Source of the DNA: Arthrinium phaeospermum
Taxonomy: Eukaryota > Ascomycota > Sordariomycetes > Amphisphaeriales > Apiosporaceae
Assembly (NCBI GenBank): GCA_006503535.1
Contig: QYRS01000009.1
Span: 1,426,001-1,490,000, forward strand
Reading direction: 5' to 3'
Length of the DNA stretch: 64,000 nucleotides
The notes under the pieces were generated by a model that ran no database searches, was not told where the DNA came from, and was given only the letters and a program-made list of their open reading frames with translations. Position 1 is the stretch's first letter; every line of letters starts with the position of its first letter. Shown piece by piece: positions 1 to 11,705 of the stretch. The position numbers were made by a program, and so were the translations under genes.

Positions 1-42
1 TCTACGGAACTAACAGTGACTACCTATGAACCTACTGATGAT

Positions 43-1788
43 TCAAAGGTATATTTCACGGACCATCCACTGGGAAGGACGCTCCAGCATCTTTCCCTCT
101 TTTGTACTATCGTACTCTTGCCCCATGACGCTCTTTTCCAAAACCTGCTCCATGTCCCTCACGCAATCGTGTATAAGGCCGCTCTGTACACGTTCGCAGG
201 TGTAAAGCGAGCAGCCCTGAGGAGGGGACCAGTGCCATTCCGACTCCATGAAAACGAACAACCGGGGCAGGCCCGCCTCGCGCAGCTCCCGCAGCGGCTC
301 CAGTAGTGCCGCGTGGCCTTCCAACGGATCCTCCGCCCACGCCAGCGTCTGCTCGAAGGCGGCCCGGCCGTGGGTGTCGCCGACTAGTACCCGGGTGTTG
401 GTGTCCAGCGAGCGCGACGCTACCCTCATATGCACGATGAGCGTCAAGGACTTGACAAGGCCCTGCGCCCGCAGCTGGCGCACGGCCTCGTGCCACCCCC
501 GGAGTAAACCGGCGTCGAACGGTCCGCGCCCTTGGCGGGGTAAGACGATTTCGAGCGTGCGTAGATAGGACAGCGCCACTGCCTGGAGCGTGTGGTGGTG
601 CGCGCCGAGGAAGATGGTGGCGCCCAGCTGACGTTGCTCTGGAGCTGGCTCGATAACGCTTACTGTTCCGTCACGGTGGAACAGTTCGACCTCCCAGACG
701 TCCGACTCGTCTGCTTCGTCCGATTCGTCCGAGTCAGGCAGCCCTGTGCTTGGCGAATCGAGGAGCGCGGTGATATCGTCCCGTCCGGGCAGCACGATGA
801 CGCGGTTGCGGCCGTAGAGAGTGTCCATGGCCAGACGGTACATGGCGCGGCTGACCAGCATGATGTCGGCTCCGGGGGGTTTCCAGCACTGACAGCGGGA
901 AGTATATCCGCTATCACGGACACTGCAGACTACTCCGGTGTGACGTGTATCGCGATCGACGAGGCATGGGTTGAACTGTAGCCATGCGTCTCTATCGCGC
1001 TGGCCGTCCGTGCTGCAAATGGCCGGCCTATTCCAGACCGCGTTGTAGCCTCGGTCGGCTCTCCACTCCACCTGTCTCAGGGGCGTCATCAGGTCTGTGT
1101 ACTCGAGGATCTGAAGTCGAACTTCGGCCGGGAGGTCCATGAACCGGAAAGGCTTGTCGTTATCGTCCTCGTCCTCGTCGGGCGGCGGCCTCTGGGCTCG
1201 AAGCGCGACGTCCCGTGCCAATCTGCACAGTATGCGGTCCCGAACGTGACTGAGGCGGATCTGGCAGCGTTTAACGCTGCTGGGGTGATCTACCAGAGGC
1301 TGCAGGGCGCCCGCGGTATCACCGTTATACCCCGTGTCGCAGATGAGGAGCAAGTCGAGCGCCTCGGGATTCGTGTGGGCGAGGAAATAAGCCGCCGCCT
1401 CCTGCCACGCGGGAATACAACCCGTTCTGAGTGGCAACGGCGCCACAGCGTCGATCCACTCAGGGTCGAACAATTCACGAGCCTGGACGCACAAGTGGAT
1501 GGTCAGGCTCGTCAGTGTCGCGCACGCCCGCGGCGACAGGAGTTGGAGGTGATAGAACCCGTATTGGCCGCTGGCGATGAATCGGTTTTCGGCGTAGATG
1601 ATGTCGGCCACCTCGTCGTGGACGGCGCGGCGTGTCTGAAGGAGGCTGTAGGCGAGATTGCACTGCGTGTGAACATCGCCCCTTCGAAAGCCTCGGGGCC
1701 GTAGGATGATGTCGGCTTTCACTGGCACGCCGGCTTGGAGGTAGATGCGACGTCGAAGCGCATGGGGGAGATCGAGGAATGATGCCAT
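43..1788 (-). CDS. F-box-like hypothetical protein with two F-box-type motifs
   Basis: Intron-free reading frame of 581 residues. The frame stays open upstream to 1962. I chose the ATG at 1786-1788 because the protein then opens with an F-box-like stretch (MASFLDLPHALRRRIYLQ) typical of fungal F-box/2EXR-type proteins. A second motif of the same kind (FMDLPAEVRLQILEYTDL) lies around residue 210, after an acidic run (PPPDEDEDDNDK), so the protein looks like two modules joined. An Asp/Glu/Ser-rich loop (DSDESDEADESD) is near residue 365. Proteins of this sort are usually proposed to be substrate receptors of SCF ubiquitin ligases, but no substrate-binding repeat is recognisable. It is probably lineage-specific and its function is unknown. 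The coding call is sound; the F-box call is moderate. Confidence 0.75.
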   Translation of the reverse strand: MASFLDLPHALRRRIYLQAGVPVKADIILRPRGFRRGDVHTQCNLAYSLLQTRRAVHDEVADIIYAENRFIASGQYGFYHLQLLSPRACATLTSLTIHLCVQARELFDPEWIDAVAPLPLRTGCIPAWQEAAAYFLAHTNPEALDLLLICDTGYNGDTAGALQPLVDHPSSVKRCQIRLSHVRDRILCRLARDVALRAQRPPPDEDEDDNDKPFRFMDLPAEVRLQILEYTDLMTPLRQVEWRADRGYNAVWNRPAICSTDGQRDRDAWLQFNPCLVDRDTRHTGVVCSVRDSGYTSRCQCWKPPGADIMLVSRAMYRLAMDTLYGRNRVIVLPGRDDITALLDSPSTGLPDSDESDEADESDVWEVELFHRDGTVSVIEPAPEQRQLGATIFLGAHHHTLQAVALSYLRTLEIVLPRQGRGPFDAGLLRGWHEAVRQLRAQGLVKSLTLIVHMRVASRSLDTNTRVLVGDTHGRAAFEQTLAWAEDPLEGHAALLEPLRELREAGLPRLFVFMESEWHWSPPQGCSLYTCERVQSGLIHDCVRDMEQVLEKSVMGQEYDSTKEGKMLERPSQWMVREIYL

Positions 1789-2526
1789 TTTGAAAGAGTA
1801 TTTTGATAGGACCGAGTTGAACCCCTGTAGGGAACATTGGATATTGATTTCAGGTCCAAAAAAGAGGGAAAAAACGGACGACGAGGTTCGAGCAAGATAT
1901 TTCCTGTTAACATGCTGACCCAAGTTTGGTTGAAACGTTATATATCGGAACCTCACCCACAACTCGGGCGAACCTATCTCTGAGCAATGAAGATCCTATA
2001 AAATAGAATAGACTGTATATTCATCTGATTATAATATAATTTTCCTAGGGCGAACATAGTAAACTCATCTGCTTGAGTGTCCAGCTGATATTAATCGTAG
2101 CGGATTGAAAGACCTGGTGCGACATTGCTCCTCGATATGAGCACATTAGAGACGTCAATACGCAAGCCCAAACGAAACCAGATAATCGTAGCAACAGACA
2201 CCAAGAAAGAAATCGCACTTAGTGCCGCAGATACCACCTTTTCTGATTACATCTGATGCCAACTTGCCCTTACTCTGCCTTCTGGCAACACCATGAGAGG
2301 CATGGAGAATTACCAACAGCGTTCTGGAAAGGGTCATAGTGAGTTTACGTGTTGGCGCATCAGTATTACGGAGGACGGCACAGCAACGAACAAAACACCA
2401 TGCAAGTTTACATAATGACCCGCAAACGAGGCGATTGATTCTTGAGATCCAACCCGATGCCTTGATCAAAACGTGAGTTTTATAATTATGTCTAATGTGG
2501 GTTTATGTAAAAATTTCTAAGCCGTT
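1789..2526. other. Intergenic region, AT-rich, no gene seen
   Basis: This 738-bp gap holds the promoter of the F-box-like gene and the 3' end of the ABC transporter gene. AT-rich runs occur at about 2000-2045. Only short unconvincing frames are present. Confidence 0.5.
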
Positions 2527-5500
2527 TTAGCCGGCCTTCTTCGTAGCCTTGCTTCGTAGCTTCATCATCAGGAACACCAGGCCATACGAGCTGATGCAGA
2601 AGAGGGCAGTGATGCCAACCTGTAAGACACATGAGGTTAGTGTTTGAACACAGATAGATCAATAGTGGGGGCAATTGGAATACTTACATCTCTCCATCCG
2701 TAGTAGCTCTCATTGATGTTCATGGTGCGCATATAATCCGCGCCCGAAGTGTAAGCGCAGTACTCGCACGTGTTGGACGCCTCGGGGTCGACGACGTAGC
2801 CACCGCTCGTCGTCAAGAAGTCGGCGAGGTAGGAGCCGCAGGTGGAGTTGGGCGGGACCGGGATGCGGGTGAGCTCGTTGGGCTTGCACTGGACCTTCAC
2901 GTCCCAGACGACGGGCTCGAGCAGGCCGCCAATGAGGTAGGTGAAGGGGTCGAGCCAGTAGATCCAGTAGCGCCAGAAGGCCTGGATCTGGGAGTAGGGC
3001 ACGACGACGCCGCAGAAGTTGATGAGGCCGGCGCCGACGAAGACGGGGTTGGCCAACGCCGCAAAGACCTCGCTCGGCGAGTAGGCCGCGATGGCCTGGC
3101 CGATGGACGTGTACAGGAACTCGTACAGAATCATCTCGAGGTACACCTGCCCGGACTTGCTGGCCTTGACGGGGAAGCCGGCGGTGAAGTACCAACACAC
3201 GAAGTAGACGGTGGCGCAGAGGATGAGGACGGGGATTTCGGACATAAGCTGGGCCGAGATGAAGGCGAGCCAGTGGTAGGCCTTGGACTTCTTTTCGCGC
3301 GTCTCGAAGAGCTCGCGGTTCTTGATGAAGAGGGGCTGGAGCTGGTTGATGCATCCCGGCGCCACGAACACGAAGTTGAAGACGGCCATGAGGCGGAGCT
3401 GCAGTTCGAACGAGCCGTTTCCGATCATCCAGAAAGTGAAACCGCCAAACAGGGCATTAGTGACGTGAAGGCTGATCTTGTTCCATATGTAGTCCGGGTT
3501 TCGCCAGAGAGCGATGGACTGTCTCGTGGTGACAAGCTTGATCTGGTACATGATGGGTGTGGCAAAGTCTTTGGAATCGGCTTCAGTGGGTTCGGGAGTA
3601 GCTTCGGAGGTCGTGCCCGACTTCTCCAAAGTCTGGCTGTTGTCAAGGCGGTCAAGCTCGGCGAGGGCTTCGGTGCGCTCTTTCGACGCGTTCCAGACCT
3701 CGGGCCAATCAATCTCGGTGCCAAAGCGTCCCTGGACCACGTCCACGATGTGCTCGGCAGGGTTGACATCAGGGAGGGCGGCAGCGCCGTTGCGGGAGAA
3801 ATAGTCGAGAACAATGGAGGAGTCCTGGCCAGTGGGTCCGAAGTATGTGGTTCTGCCACCCTTGGCGAGAAGCAGGAGAACATCGAAGGCCTCGAAGAGA
3901 GCAGCGGAGGGTTGGTGGATGGTGCAGATGATGGTCTGGCCGGAGGCGGCAAGCTTGCGCATAAACCGGCAGATCTCGAAGGCGCTTTGGCCGTCCAGAC
4001 CACTGGTGGGCTCGTCAAGGAACAGGAGAGAAGGCTTAGCGACCAGCTCGGTAGCAAGAGTGAGACGCTTGCGCTGCTCGATCGAAAGGCCGGAACCAGG
4101 GACACCGACAAGCGCGTGCTTCAGAGGAGTCAGCTCTAGAAGTTCCATGATCTGGTTGACGTAGGCGATCTTGTCCGCGTCGGGAACGGAGTAGTCCTGT
4201 CGAAGCCGTGCGGAGAACATCAGCGACTCGAAAACTGTCGCTGTCGGCTCGTGTACGTCGTTTTGCTCGCAGTAACCCGTGGTCCGTTGGAAGCTGATGC
4301 CCTGGGGCTTGCCGTTGACCATGATGGAGCCATCAATGCGGCCGCTATCCTTGCGCTGCGCGAGGACGTCCATGAGCGTGGTCTTGCCTGCACCAGAACT
4401 GCCCATAAGCGCGACGAGTTGACCTGGCTTGACATAACCTGACACGTTCTGGAGAAGTTGTTTCTCCTTGCCCTCGTGTTGCACGAAATACGAAATATCC
4501 TTGAAGGTGAAGACGGTTGGTTCTGCTGTCGCGTAGTCTCCTTGCTCAGGAAGTCCTTGGGCTTGAGTCTTCTCCGGGTCCTGGCTATCCGCCGACTCCT
4601 TCTGCTGACTTCTGCGCTCGTATAGTACCTTGGATCCAGCCCCCGCGACGAGGTTGACCTCAAAACCAATTGCGGCGATGGTGGCAAAGAAGACCCAGAA
4701 CGCGATGAGAATGCCGACATCCCTCCAGATCTCGTTGCCGCGGATGTCGTATTGGAGATACAAATACTCGGCACCGTTGATCAGATCATCACCAGGAGCT
4801 GAGCCGACGGTGGTGCAGCTCCGGTACTGGTTGCTGTCATAAGAAGGTCCAAATGGGACGAACTGAGGTTCGACACACGTCATCTGCCGGTTGCCCATCT
4901 CACTGGCCATGACTGCATTGAATGCGTAACTCGCAGGGTTGATGTAGGCGATCCAGCGGAACCAGGGGTGCATGCTAGGGATGGGAATCAGATAACCGGC
5001 GTAAACCATCATCACCATGGTCATGAAACCGCTGATCTGCGCCGCCAGGCCGAAGTGGCGGCACCAAGCGCCGATGAGTCGATAAAGGGACGCGAAGCAC
5101 AGCGTGATGAGGACATAGATGAGCCACTGGGTGAAGAACCTGCCGACGTCGTGCTGGTAGCCGACCATGAAATAGTAGACTATGTCGAACAAACTGAACA
5201 TGACGACGATGAAGGGGATATCGGTCAGAGCGCAGGCGAATGCGTAGGCAGCGGGGCGGTTGAACCCGAGGCGCTTGTGTCGGGTAAAGATGGGACGGCC
5301 CATGAAGGATGCGACGGTTTCACTCATCTTGTTAAGACCCCAGAGGAGAATGGGATAGAACAGAGCTCCAGGTCGTCGGAAGATGGAGCTGCTGTCACCG
5401 GGAAGGTTGTACATCAGACTGCCAGTAACCAGAGCCATGACGACAGAAGAGGCCAGCTGCAGGCCGTTCGTGAAGCGATCACCCCAGAGAATCTGGAATT

Positions 5501-6899
5501 GCCTCTTCGAACAGGCCCAGACCTGCTTAGGAAATGAGGCGGTATAGGGGCTCTTCTCCCTGGACAGAAACCCAACAGTGCGGATCTTCTCCGACTGTCC
5601 CACAAGCTTGAGATCCTCAATCTCAGCAACAAGAGAGGACTCGGATGACCGTGCGGTGGCCCCAGCCTTCATACGACGGTAAATCTCGCTGCTCTTGAAC
5701 CGCGCCTCGAACTCCTCGGCTGTGTTGGGCACCTTGTCTTCGAAGCCAGGACGGATAGTGCGCTCCGTGTGGACGGCGACAGAGGTGAGGAAATCGGCCA
5801 CGTTGGCACCCGGGGGACACTTGAAGCCCATGTCCTCGAAGTAAGCCTTGGCCTCGGAGGTGGTACCATAGTATATCTCTCGGCCCTCCCCGGCGAGCAC
5901 GAGGACCTTGTCGAAGCAGTCGTAGATACCGTTGCCGGCCTGGTACAGTGTCGCGATGATGGTTTTCCGCTGCTCGTCCGCGGACTTTCGTAGGACACGC
6001 GCGAAGTCGACGGCGTTGCTGGCATCGAGACCACGTGTCGAGTTGTCCCAGCACTGTAAGGGCGCTTGGGTGCTCATGACTTCGGCCAAACTGACGCGCT
6101 TGCGCTCACCGCCTGATACGCCGCGTACAAACTCATCGCCCACGATAGTGTCCTTGGTGTGGCCGATGGCGAGGGAGTTGAGGGTGGCGTCGGACGTCTG
6201 AGTGATGTAGTCCTTAGGGTTCTTCAGGTGCTCGGGCCTGGATCCGGGCAGCTTGGTCGAGGTTGCGAAGTCCAGCGTCTCCGAGACCTTCAGGGTGGGA
6301 AAGTGCATGTCATCTGGTCATTGTTAGTTAGGGGGATCACTACATAGAGATGCTCGTTGGTTATGTTCACCTTCAGTGTTCATAACAATTTGGTGACGGA
6401 ACTGCTTCGCCGCTTCATGGCCGACGTTTCCGTATCGTACTTGTCCGGTAACCTCGTGGAACTCATCACGCTGGTTCGAGAGGATCTTCAACAAGGACGT
6501 GCATCCGGAACCGGGTCTACCGAGGACGAGAAGCTGGGATCAAGTTAGCAGGACCGCAGTGAAGACCGTCCAGATGAATCAGGGGCCAACTCACCATCTC
6601 ACCCGGGCATACTTGGCCGCTCACACCTTGGAGAATGTGCTGGAGTATGTTAGTGGTTCGTGCTTAGACGTTATGGTCGCAGGTGCACTCACCCTTTTCG
6701 GCTTGTTGTTTTTGCCAAAGGTTGGGACTAGATCGCCCAGGACCGAAAGACAGTTGGAACCATAGTCTTGACCAGCCCCGAAGACTTCGATACCAACGTC
6801 CTCGAAGGTGACCGTGATCTGTTTCCGGGCCACGCCTGTCACAGCTTGGTCGACTTTGCTGGCACTGCTGTCGCTGTCAGATACCTGGATGGCCGCCAT
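2527..6899 (-). CDS. PDR/ABCG-type full-size ABC multidrug transporter
   Basis: ATP-driven plasma-membrane exporter of the pleiotropic drug resistance family, with (NBD-TMD)2 order. Five exons: 6693-6899, 6595-6639, 6371-6533, 2688-6313, 2527-2619; introns 53-68 bp; product 1377 residues. NBD1 has the family's degenerate Walker A ([12 protein letters not shown], about residue 89, Cys in place of Lys), signature VSGGERKRV (204-212) and [17 protein letters not shown]2 has a canonical Walker A (GSSGAGKTT, about residue 775), the degenerate signature [10 protein letters not shown] and [12 protein letters not shown]. Each half ends in six predicted membrane spans. The last exon restores the usual family end ([25 protein letters not shown]). 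Retention of the last intron would instead give a short divergent tail. At 1377 residues it is slightly short, through a short N-terminus. Divergent from the Zn2Cys6 gene at 8233, a common regulator-transporter arrangement. Substrate unknown. Confidence 0.93.
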
Positions 6900-8232
6900 C
6901 TTGGATATATGATATTAGAAATGCGATGACCTCACCATCTCACCAAAGAGACGGGTTACTTGGCTGGCACTCATTGTCCTTATGTAGTTGCTGCAAGACT
7001 GATCGGATATACGGGTTTGTTGTGAGTGACGGGGTGGGTTCGCCCCGTCGCCCCATTGAAAAAGCATCCCGTCTAGGCGATAGGAATTCGGCTTCTGGTT
7101 TGGCCACTATCCCACTCGGCCGCGTGCGAGAGTTGGCTGTTTGGTAAGCTTGTCGCCGCAAAGGCTCCATTATAGATAAGCAACCCTGGCGGATCGGATA
7201 ATCACAGCGGCATGGTGACTGGGTTGGGTGATGTGTCGGTAAGGGTCGTGTCGGTACTGGTGTCGGTAAGGCGACTTGCTATTTTGGGGAAAGGGGGTTG
7301 CATTAATTGGCCCAGGGACCTGGCTCATATTCAGATGACAGATAGATCTATGGGACTGCCGGGAATTGTGGGACATGCAAGCGCAATACTCCGTACTGGA
7401 TGGATAATTAACTGACCGCCAATGAAAGGTCAGCCTCGAGAATGTATATGTATGTATGTGCGAGCTACCATCCTGTGCTGGGAGTAATTGGTATCTGGAC
7501 CGGGACAACGATTCCAAGAAGAAAACCGTCGAGGTGGAGTTTTCCGTGTGGGATACGTAGACTTGTGATGCTGCTGCTGCTGCTGCATCCCGCCGATGAC
7601 GAATACCTACATGCCGAAGCAAACACCGAGTTGGAACTCAAGTCCGGACGTTTCAGCAGGTCAACCAGCAGACAGACCATGGCACCTGCATGTTTTGGGA
7701 GTACCTGACTAACGTACCTAGAAGCCGTCCTGCCGTCGAAGCTCCCACTGCAACATGGAAGCGACCGGCTAGCCCACCACAGCACGTGCCCCTCCCCCTC
7801 CAACTTCTTCCTCGCTCATTACTGAAACGTCGTTGGCACCTATTACCTAAACTAAACGTATCTTACGACACCCCGGACACCTTTAATTTGCTGCATACGA
7901 ATATGAAATTGAACCGCGTGCTTTTCACATTTCCAGTTCCATACCTGTGATTGCTTAAGTGTGGCCGCCGAGCCAGCTTTTCAAATCGTTAATAATCCGG
8001 ATGCACTAAACCTTTCTGCGCCAATTGAGGCAGCGCTACCGCGTGACTCGTTCGATTCAGGATCAATCCTGCTGGCCCGGACTTACGGAGAATAGCGGAT
8101 AACGCGCTGTAGCTTAATCCGCGCCCGTTCTTCCTTTCCCAGACCCGACCTCTCCCTCTTTTCAAATCCCATCTCTCCTTGTGATCTTTTCCGGCTTATT
8201 CCTTTTCCGATCACACCATTCTCCGGCAAAGG
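6900..8232. promoter_or_regulatory. Shared divergent promoter region between ABC transporter and Zn2Cys6 factor
   Basis: A 1.33-kb region between two divergent start codons. It contains a CTG microsatellite (7571-7586) and two perfect 8-bp palindromes with a TCCGGA core (GTCCGGAC at 7642-7649, ATCCGGAT at 7995-8002). These are CGG/CCG-type half-sites of the sort bound by Zn2Cys6 dimers. I see no gene; frames here are short and featureless. The regulatory role is inferred. Confidence 0.45.
7571..7586. repeat. CTG trinucleotide microsatellite
   Basis: About five uninterrupted CTG units in the divergent promoter region; no coding context. Confidence 0.8.
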
Positions 8233-10541
8233 ATGAACAAGATCTCCAAGGCCTGCGAGCCCTGTCGGGCCCGAAAGATCCGATGCAACGGATCGCGACC
8301 GGCCTGTCAGAACTGCCACGCCGACCCGTCGCTCTGCGTATACCGCGCCAAAGCCCGCATACGCAAATCCCTGAAGAATCCCGACCGCATCAATGCCACT
8401 CTTGCGCGACGTGACGGGGGGCCCAGCGACCTGAGCCAGCCCGTCGCGGGGGCTGAATACAGCGCCGCAAGCGACCGTACCATTCCCCCTGGAGATGGAG
8501 ATGAGGGCGTCGGCAGCCCGGCCAGCGATGGCCACGTCATGGCCGGCACGTCATCGGAAAAGCCACTGGCACAGCAGCGCTGCCAGTCCGACCCAATCCA
8601 TATCGATGGTGGTGTCACAGAAACGCATCTGGCCCCGACCAACTTTGATAGCTCTCAGCTTTTCTACGGTCCCTCTTCAAACTTCGCTTTCCTGCAGCAG
8701 GTCCACAGGGGCATCTTGTCCAAAGTTTCACATCCGCAACCACAATATGGACGTCATCGGGGTAGAGACAGGTCCGGCCTGGACACCTTCATGCAGAGAT
8801 CCATCTTCTTTGGCACGCCCTCGCGGGTGGATATAGAGGCCATCAGATCGCCCAGGGTCCAATTGCAGCAGATCTCATTCGACCGCGCCAAGGAGTTTCT
8901 GGAAAACTTCAAAGTATCGTCGTATAGCAGGATGGGATTCTACAGCATTCCGGAACTAGACGATCTACTCCGGCAACTGTACCATGCCGACGATCTGATT
9001 CCGCCACAGACCAAAGCCTGCTTCCTCGCCATGCTAGCTATCGGCGCTTTATGGTCAGAGCATACCGACCTGGCCGAGACTCTGTACATCCAAGCCAAGC
9101 GCGAAGCCGTTGTCTTTGACGATGCGGTGACTCTTCAGATGTTGCAGTTCTCCTTACTGATGTCCGACTACCAGATTAACATGGGTCGCCCCAATTCAAC
9201 GTACCTACACCTTGGTGTCGCATGCAGGAAGGCGTACGCGTTGGGTCTTCACAAGGACGGCCCGAGTCATCGAAACGGCGAAGGGAGTCTCGCGAAGCAC
9301 CGGCACACTCTCTGGCTTCTCTACTTTTACGAGACGTGCCAAGCCCTGACACTAGGTCGGAGGGCCTCAATGAGCATAAGCGACATATCCTGTCCCTTTC
9401 CCACCGATCCCCCCTTCGTCGCGAATCTGTGCCGCGTCGCCAAGATCATGGAGGACGGCGCCAAACTTATCTACGGTCGCAAATCCGAGTCTCTGCGGCA
9501 ACTCTACATCACGGCCGAGGGCTTGTATGCTCAGCTGCGGCGGTTCGCCGAGTCGTGCGACATCGCGTCGGCCCACTCAAATCAGTCGCAGTCACCGGCT
9601 GAGGCAATCGAGACGCTCACATTACACAACTGTAAGTTACGATGATGTCCGATCCAATTGAGTATACCCGTTCGAACTCGAACTAACCACATGTAGGTTA
9701 TTATCTCGGGGTCATTTTGACCTTCCGGCCTTTCTTGATCGCCAACTATGCCATGCGTTTTGGCAAATACCAACGAGACAACGGCGAGATGTGGCTTCGG
9801 CAAGCGTGCAGATATGCCACTGATGCAGCGCAAGACTCGATCATTTTCATGAGCAGTGTTGTTTCAAGGATTGCCATCTGTAAAGTAAGGTTTTCCGCTT
9901 CGCTCCCCCCCGGTCTGTTCTCGCTGGCTGGCGACTAACACGTTACACAGAACAATCGTTATCAGGCTTTCTTTATTGAGTGTAGCTGCGCGGTACTTAT
10001 CTACGATATCTTATGTCAGCCGTCCAAGTACACGTACAACATCGAGTACATCCACACTGCTCTCCAGACGCTCGGCTCGATGATCGCCGACGAGCCGGTC
10101 ACTTCGGCAATCAACTCTATCAACCGGGTGCTTCGTACCATTGAGGATTCGATATCAACCCACAGCCAGGGCGCTTCCCCAGCCGAGTCTGCAACTACTC
10201 CCAATAGCCGGGGGCAGGCGTCTACGGCTGTAACGCCGAACTCCGGGGCTCAGAACCACTATTCGAGCATCCAATTTCCGTCTCTCGACCACCTTACGCA
10301 GAATGGCGCTGAGCAGATGATTTTCCTGACGGAGCGAAACTACCCCCAGCCTGCAGCTCGAGCGGCGCCAATGGGGCCGTATGCCGCGGCAGCTCCGGGC
10401 AACGGCTTTGGTGCTGACCCTTCGTTCCTCAACGCAGCTTCGAATTTCAACTTGGATGTCATGACCACGGATCTGTTCAATTTCTTCCCCATGGATGTTA
10501 CCACGCCCCTTGATTTCACGCCAAGGTCAGATGGTGGGTAG
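8233..10541 (+). CDS. Zn2Cys6 fungal transcription factor
   Basis: Nuclear DNA-binding regulator of 725 residues. Three exons: 8233-9631, 9697-9884, 9951-10541; introns 65 and 66 bp, the first with a CTAAC branch point just before the acceptor. The N-terminus carries a full binuclear zinc cluster with CX2CX6CX6CX2CX6C spacing (Cys 8, 11, 18, 25, 28, 35), followed by a basic linker. The central part resembles the fungal_trans (middle homology) domain: 'CFLAMLAIGALWSEH', 'NSTYLHLGVACRKAYALGLHKD' in part, and 'HRHTLWLLYFYETCQ' (about residues 220-400). The C-terminus is Gly/Ala/Asn-rich with hydrophobic/acidic patches that could be an activation domain. The adjacent divergent ABC exporter is a plausible target. 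No specific orthologue recognised. Confidence 0.92.
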
Positions 10542-11705
10542 GGCTCATCTTACATAATAATTTCTTTAGTAGTTACATGCGAACAAACATCCTGTCCCAT
10601 CCATCGTGATGTCCCAGACATTCCCTGCCAAGTCTAGTCAGTTTTCCGAATTGGGCCTCGCCAACGTGCACCAGGCGTGTACCCGCCTGATGGGCTTCTG
10701 GCGGTGACGTAGCATATAGACTATACAGACAGAGGCACTTTTACCCGAAGAGCAATCTCGGGTGCACTTGTCTCTATTCCAGCCCTTAGAACTTGAAAAA
10801 TTACCAGAGGATATTATTGGTAACTATCCTCATGAGCTCATTGATGAGCAGAATGACGTCGAGACTAATCTTGACTACATTCGAGGCAGTGTCCAAGAGC
10901 CAATGGACATATTATCAATGTCTGGGTCCGGTCAACCAAAGGACCCGTCAACAAAACCAACGTCGACGAGACGCCACACTGGAGGAGTAGTAGCTGTCGA
11001 ATCATGCGAAGATGCGTTAGATATCTAGGACAAGAGCACAGTGGCGTGTTAAATACACGGCTGGACCGAACATATGCATGCAGGTTTGCCAGAAGAATGA
11101 CATCGTTCATTGTTGTCATGTGAAGCCTCCTGTCACAATGTACATTGGCGTTCTTGTCGCGCCCTTATTGCCATCAAAATCAAAACAAGGCCTAGCAAAA
11201 CATCAAAGATTGGACTGGCTCGCACCCAACACCAAACCGCCCCTTTCGTCTTACTTCCCTGCATTATTGGTCCGGACCAATCAACGCTGTTAGTCAGTGC
11301 CTAGATAATATTGAAATTTTGATTGTTTCTCTTTTTTACAGGCACACGGGGCCGCCATCAGGGTACCTCCGGCGAGCTAACCAGTACAAGGTAAACGGGG
11401 GTTCCGTATATCGACCCGACGATATGATATCGACTCGACGATATGATATCGACTCGACGATAGTATATCGACTCGACGATAGTATATCGACTCGACGATA
11501 GTATATCGACTCGACGATAGTATATCGACTCGACGATATGTTCCTGCTGTGACTCCCATGTGTTTTAACCATCGACCGGGCGATGACATCGGGGCTCACA
11601 CTTTCCAAATTTTTTAATAAATCAAAAAAATTCCGCCCCTCACTCCCAATCTAAAACCTTCTCGTCTTTGCAAACCATCCGCACCCAGGCTGCCCACAAC
11701 TCACG
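10542..11705. other. Intergenic region containing a 19-bp tandem array
   Basis: No credible gene. Apart from the tandem array annotated separately (11409-11541), the stretch holds the 3' flank of the Zn2Cys6 gene and, from about 11600, an A/T-rich then pyrimidine-rich promoter of the 2EXR gene. Confidence 0.5.
11409..11541. repeat. 19-bp tandem repeat, 7 copies
   Basis: Seven head-to-tail 19-bp units start at 11409, 11428, 11447, 11466, 11485, 11504 and 11523, consensus tatcgactcgacgatagta. The central units are identical; outer units carry single changes (cccgac in unit 1, atatg at some ends). Each unit is nearly self-complementary through TATCG...CGATA arms, so every copy could form a small hairpin or present a dyad site. 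It lies about 165 bp upstream of the first 2EXR gene. Confidence 0.95.

Noticed and set aside
11319..11608. Repetitive YRRVDI/IVES-type peptides on both strands
   Set aside because: Translation of the 19-bp tandem array; no start, splice or composition support for a protein.
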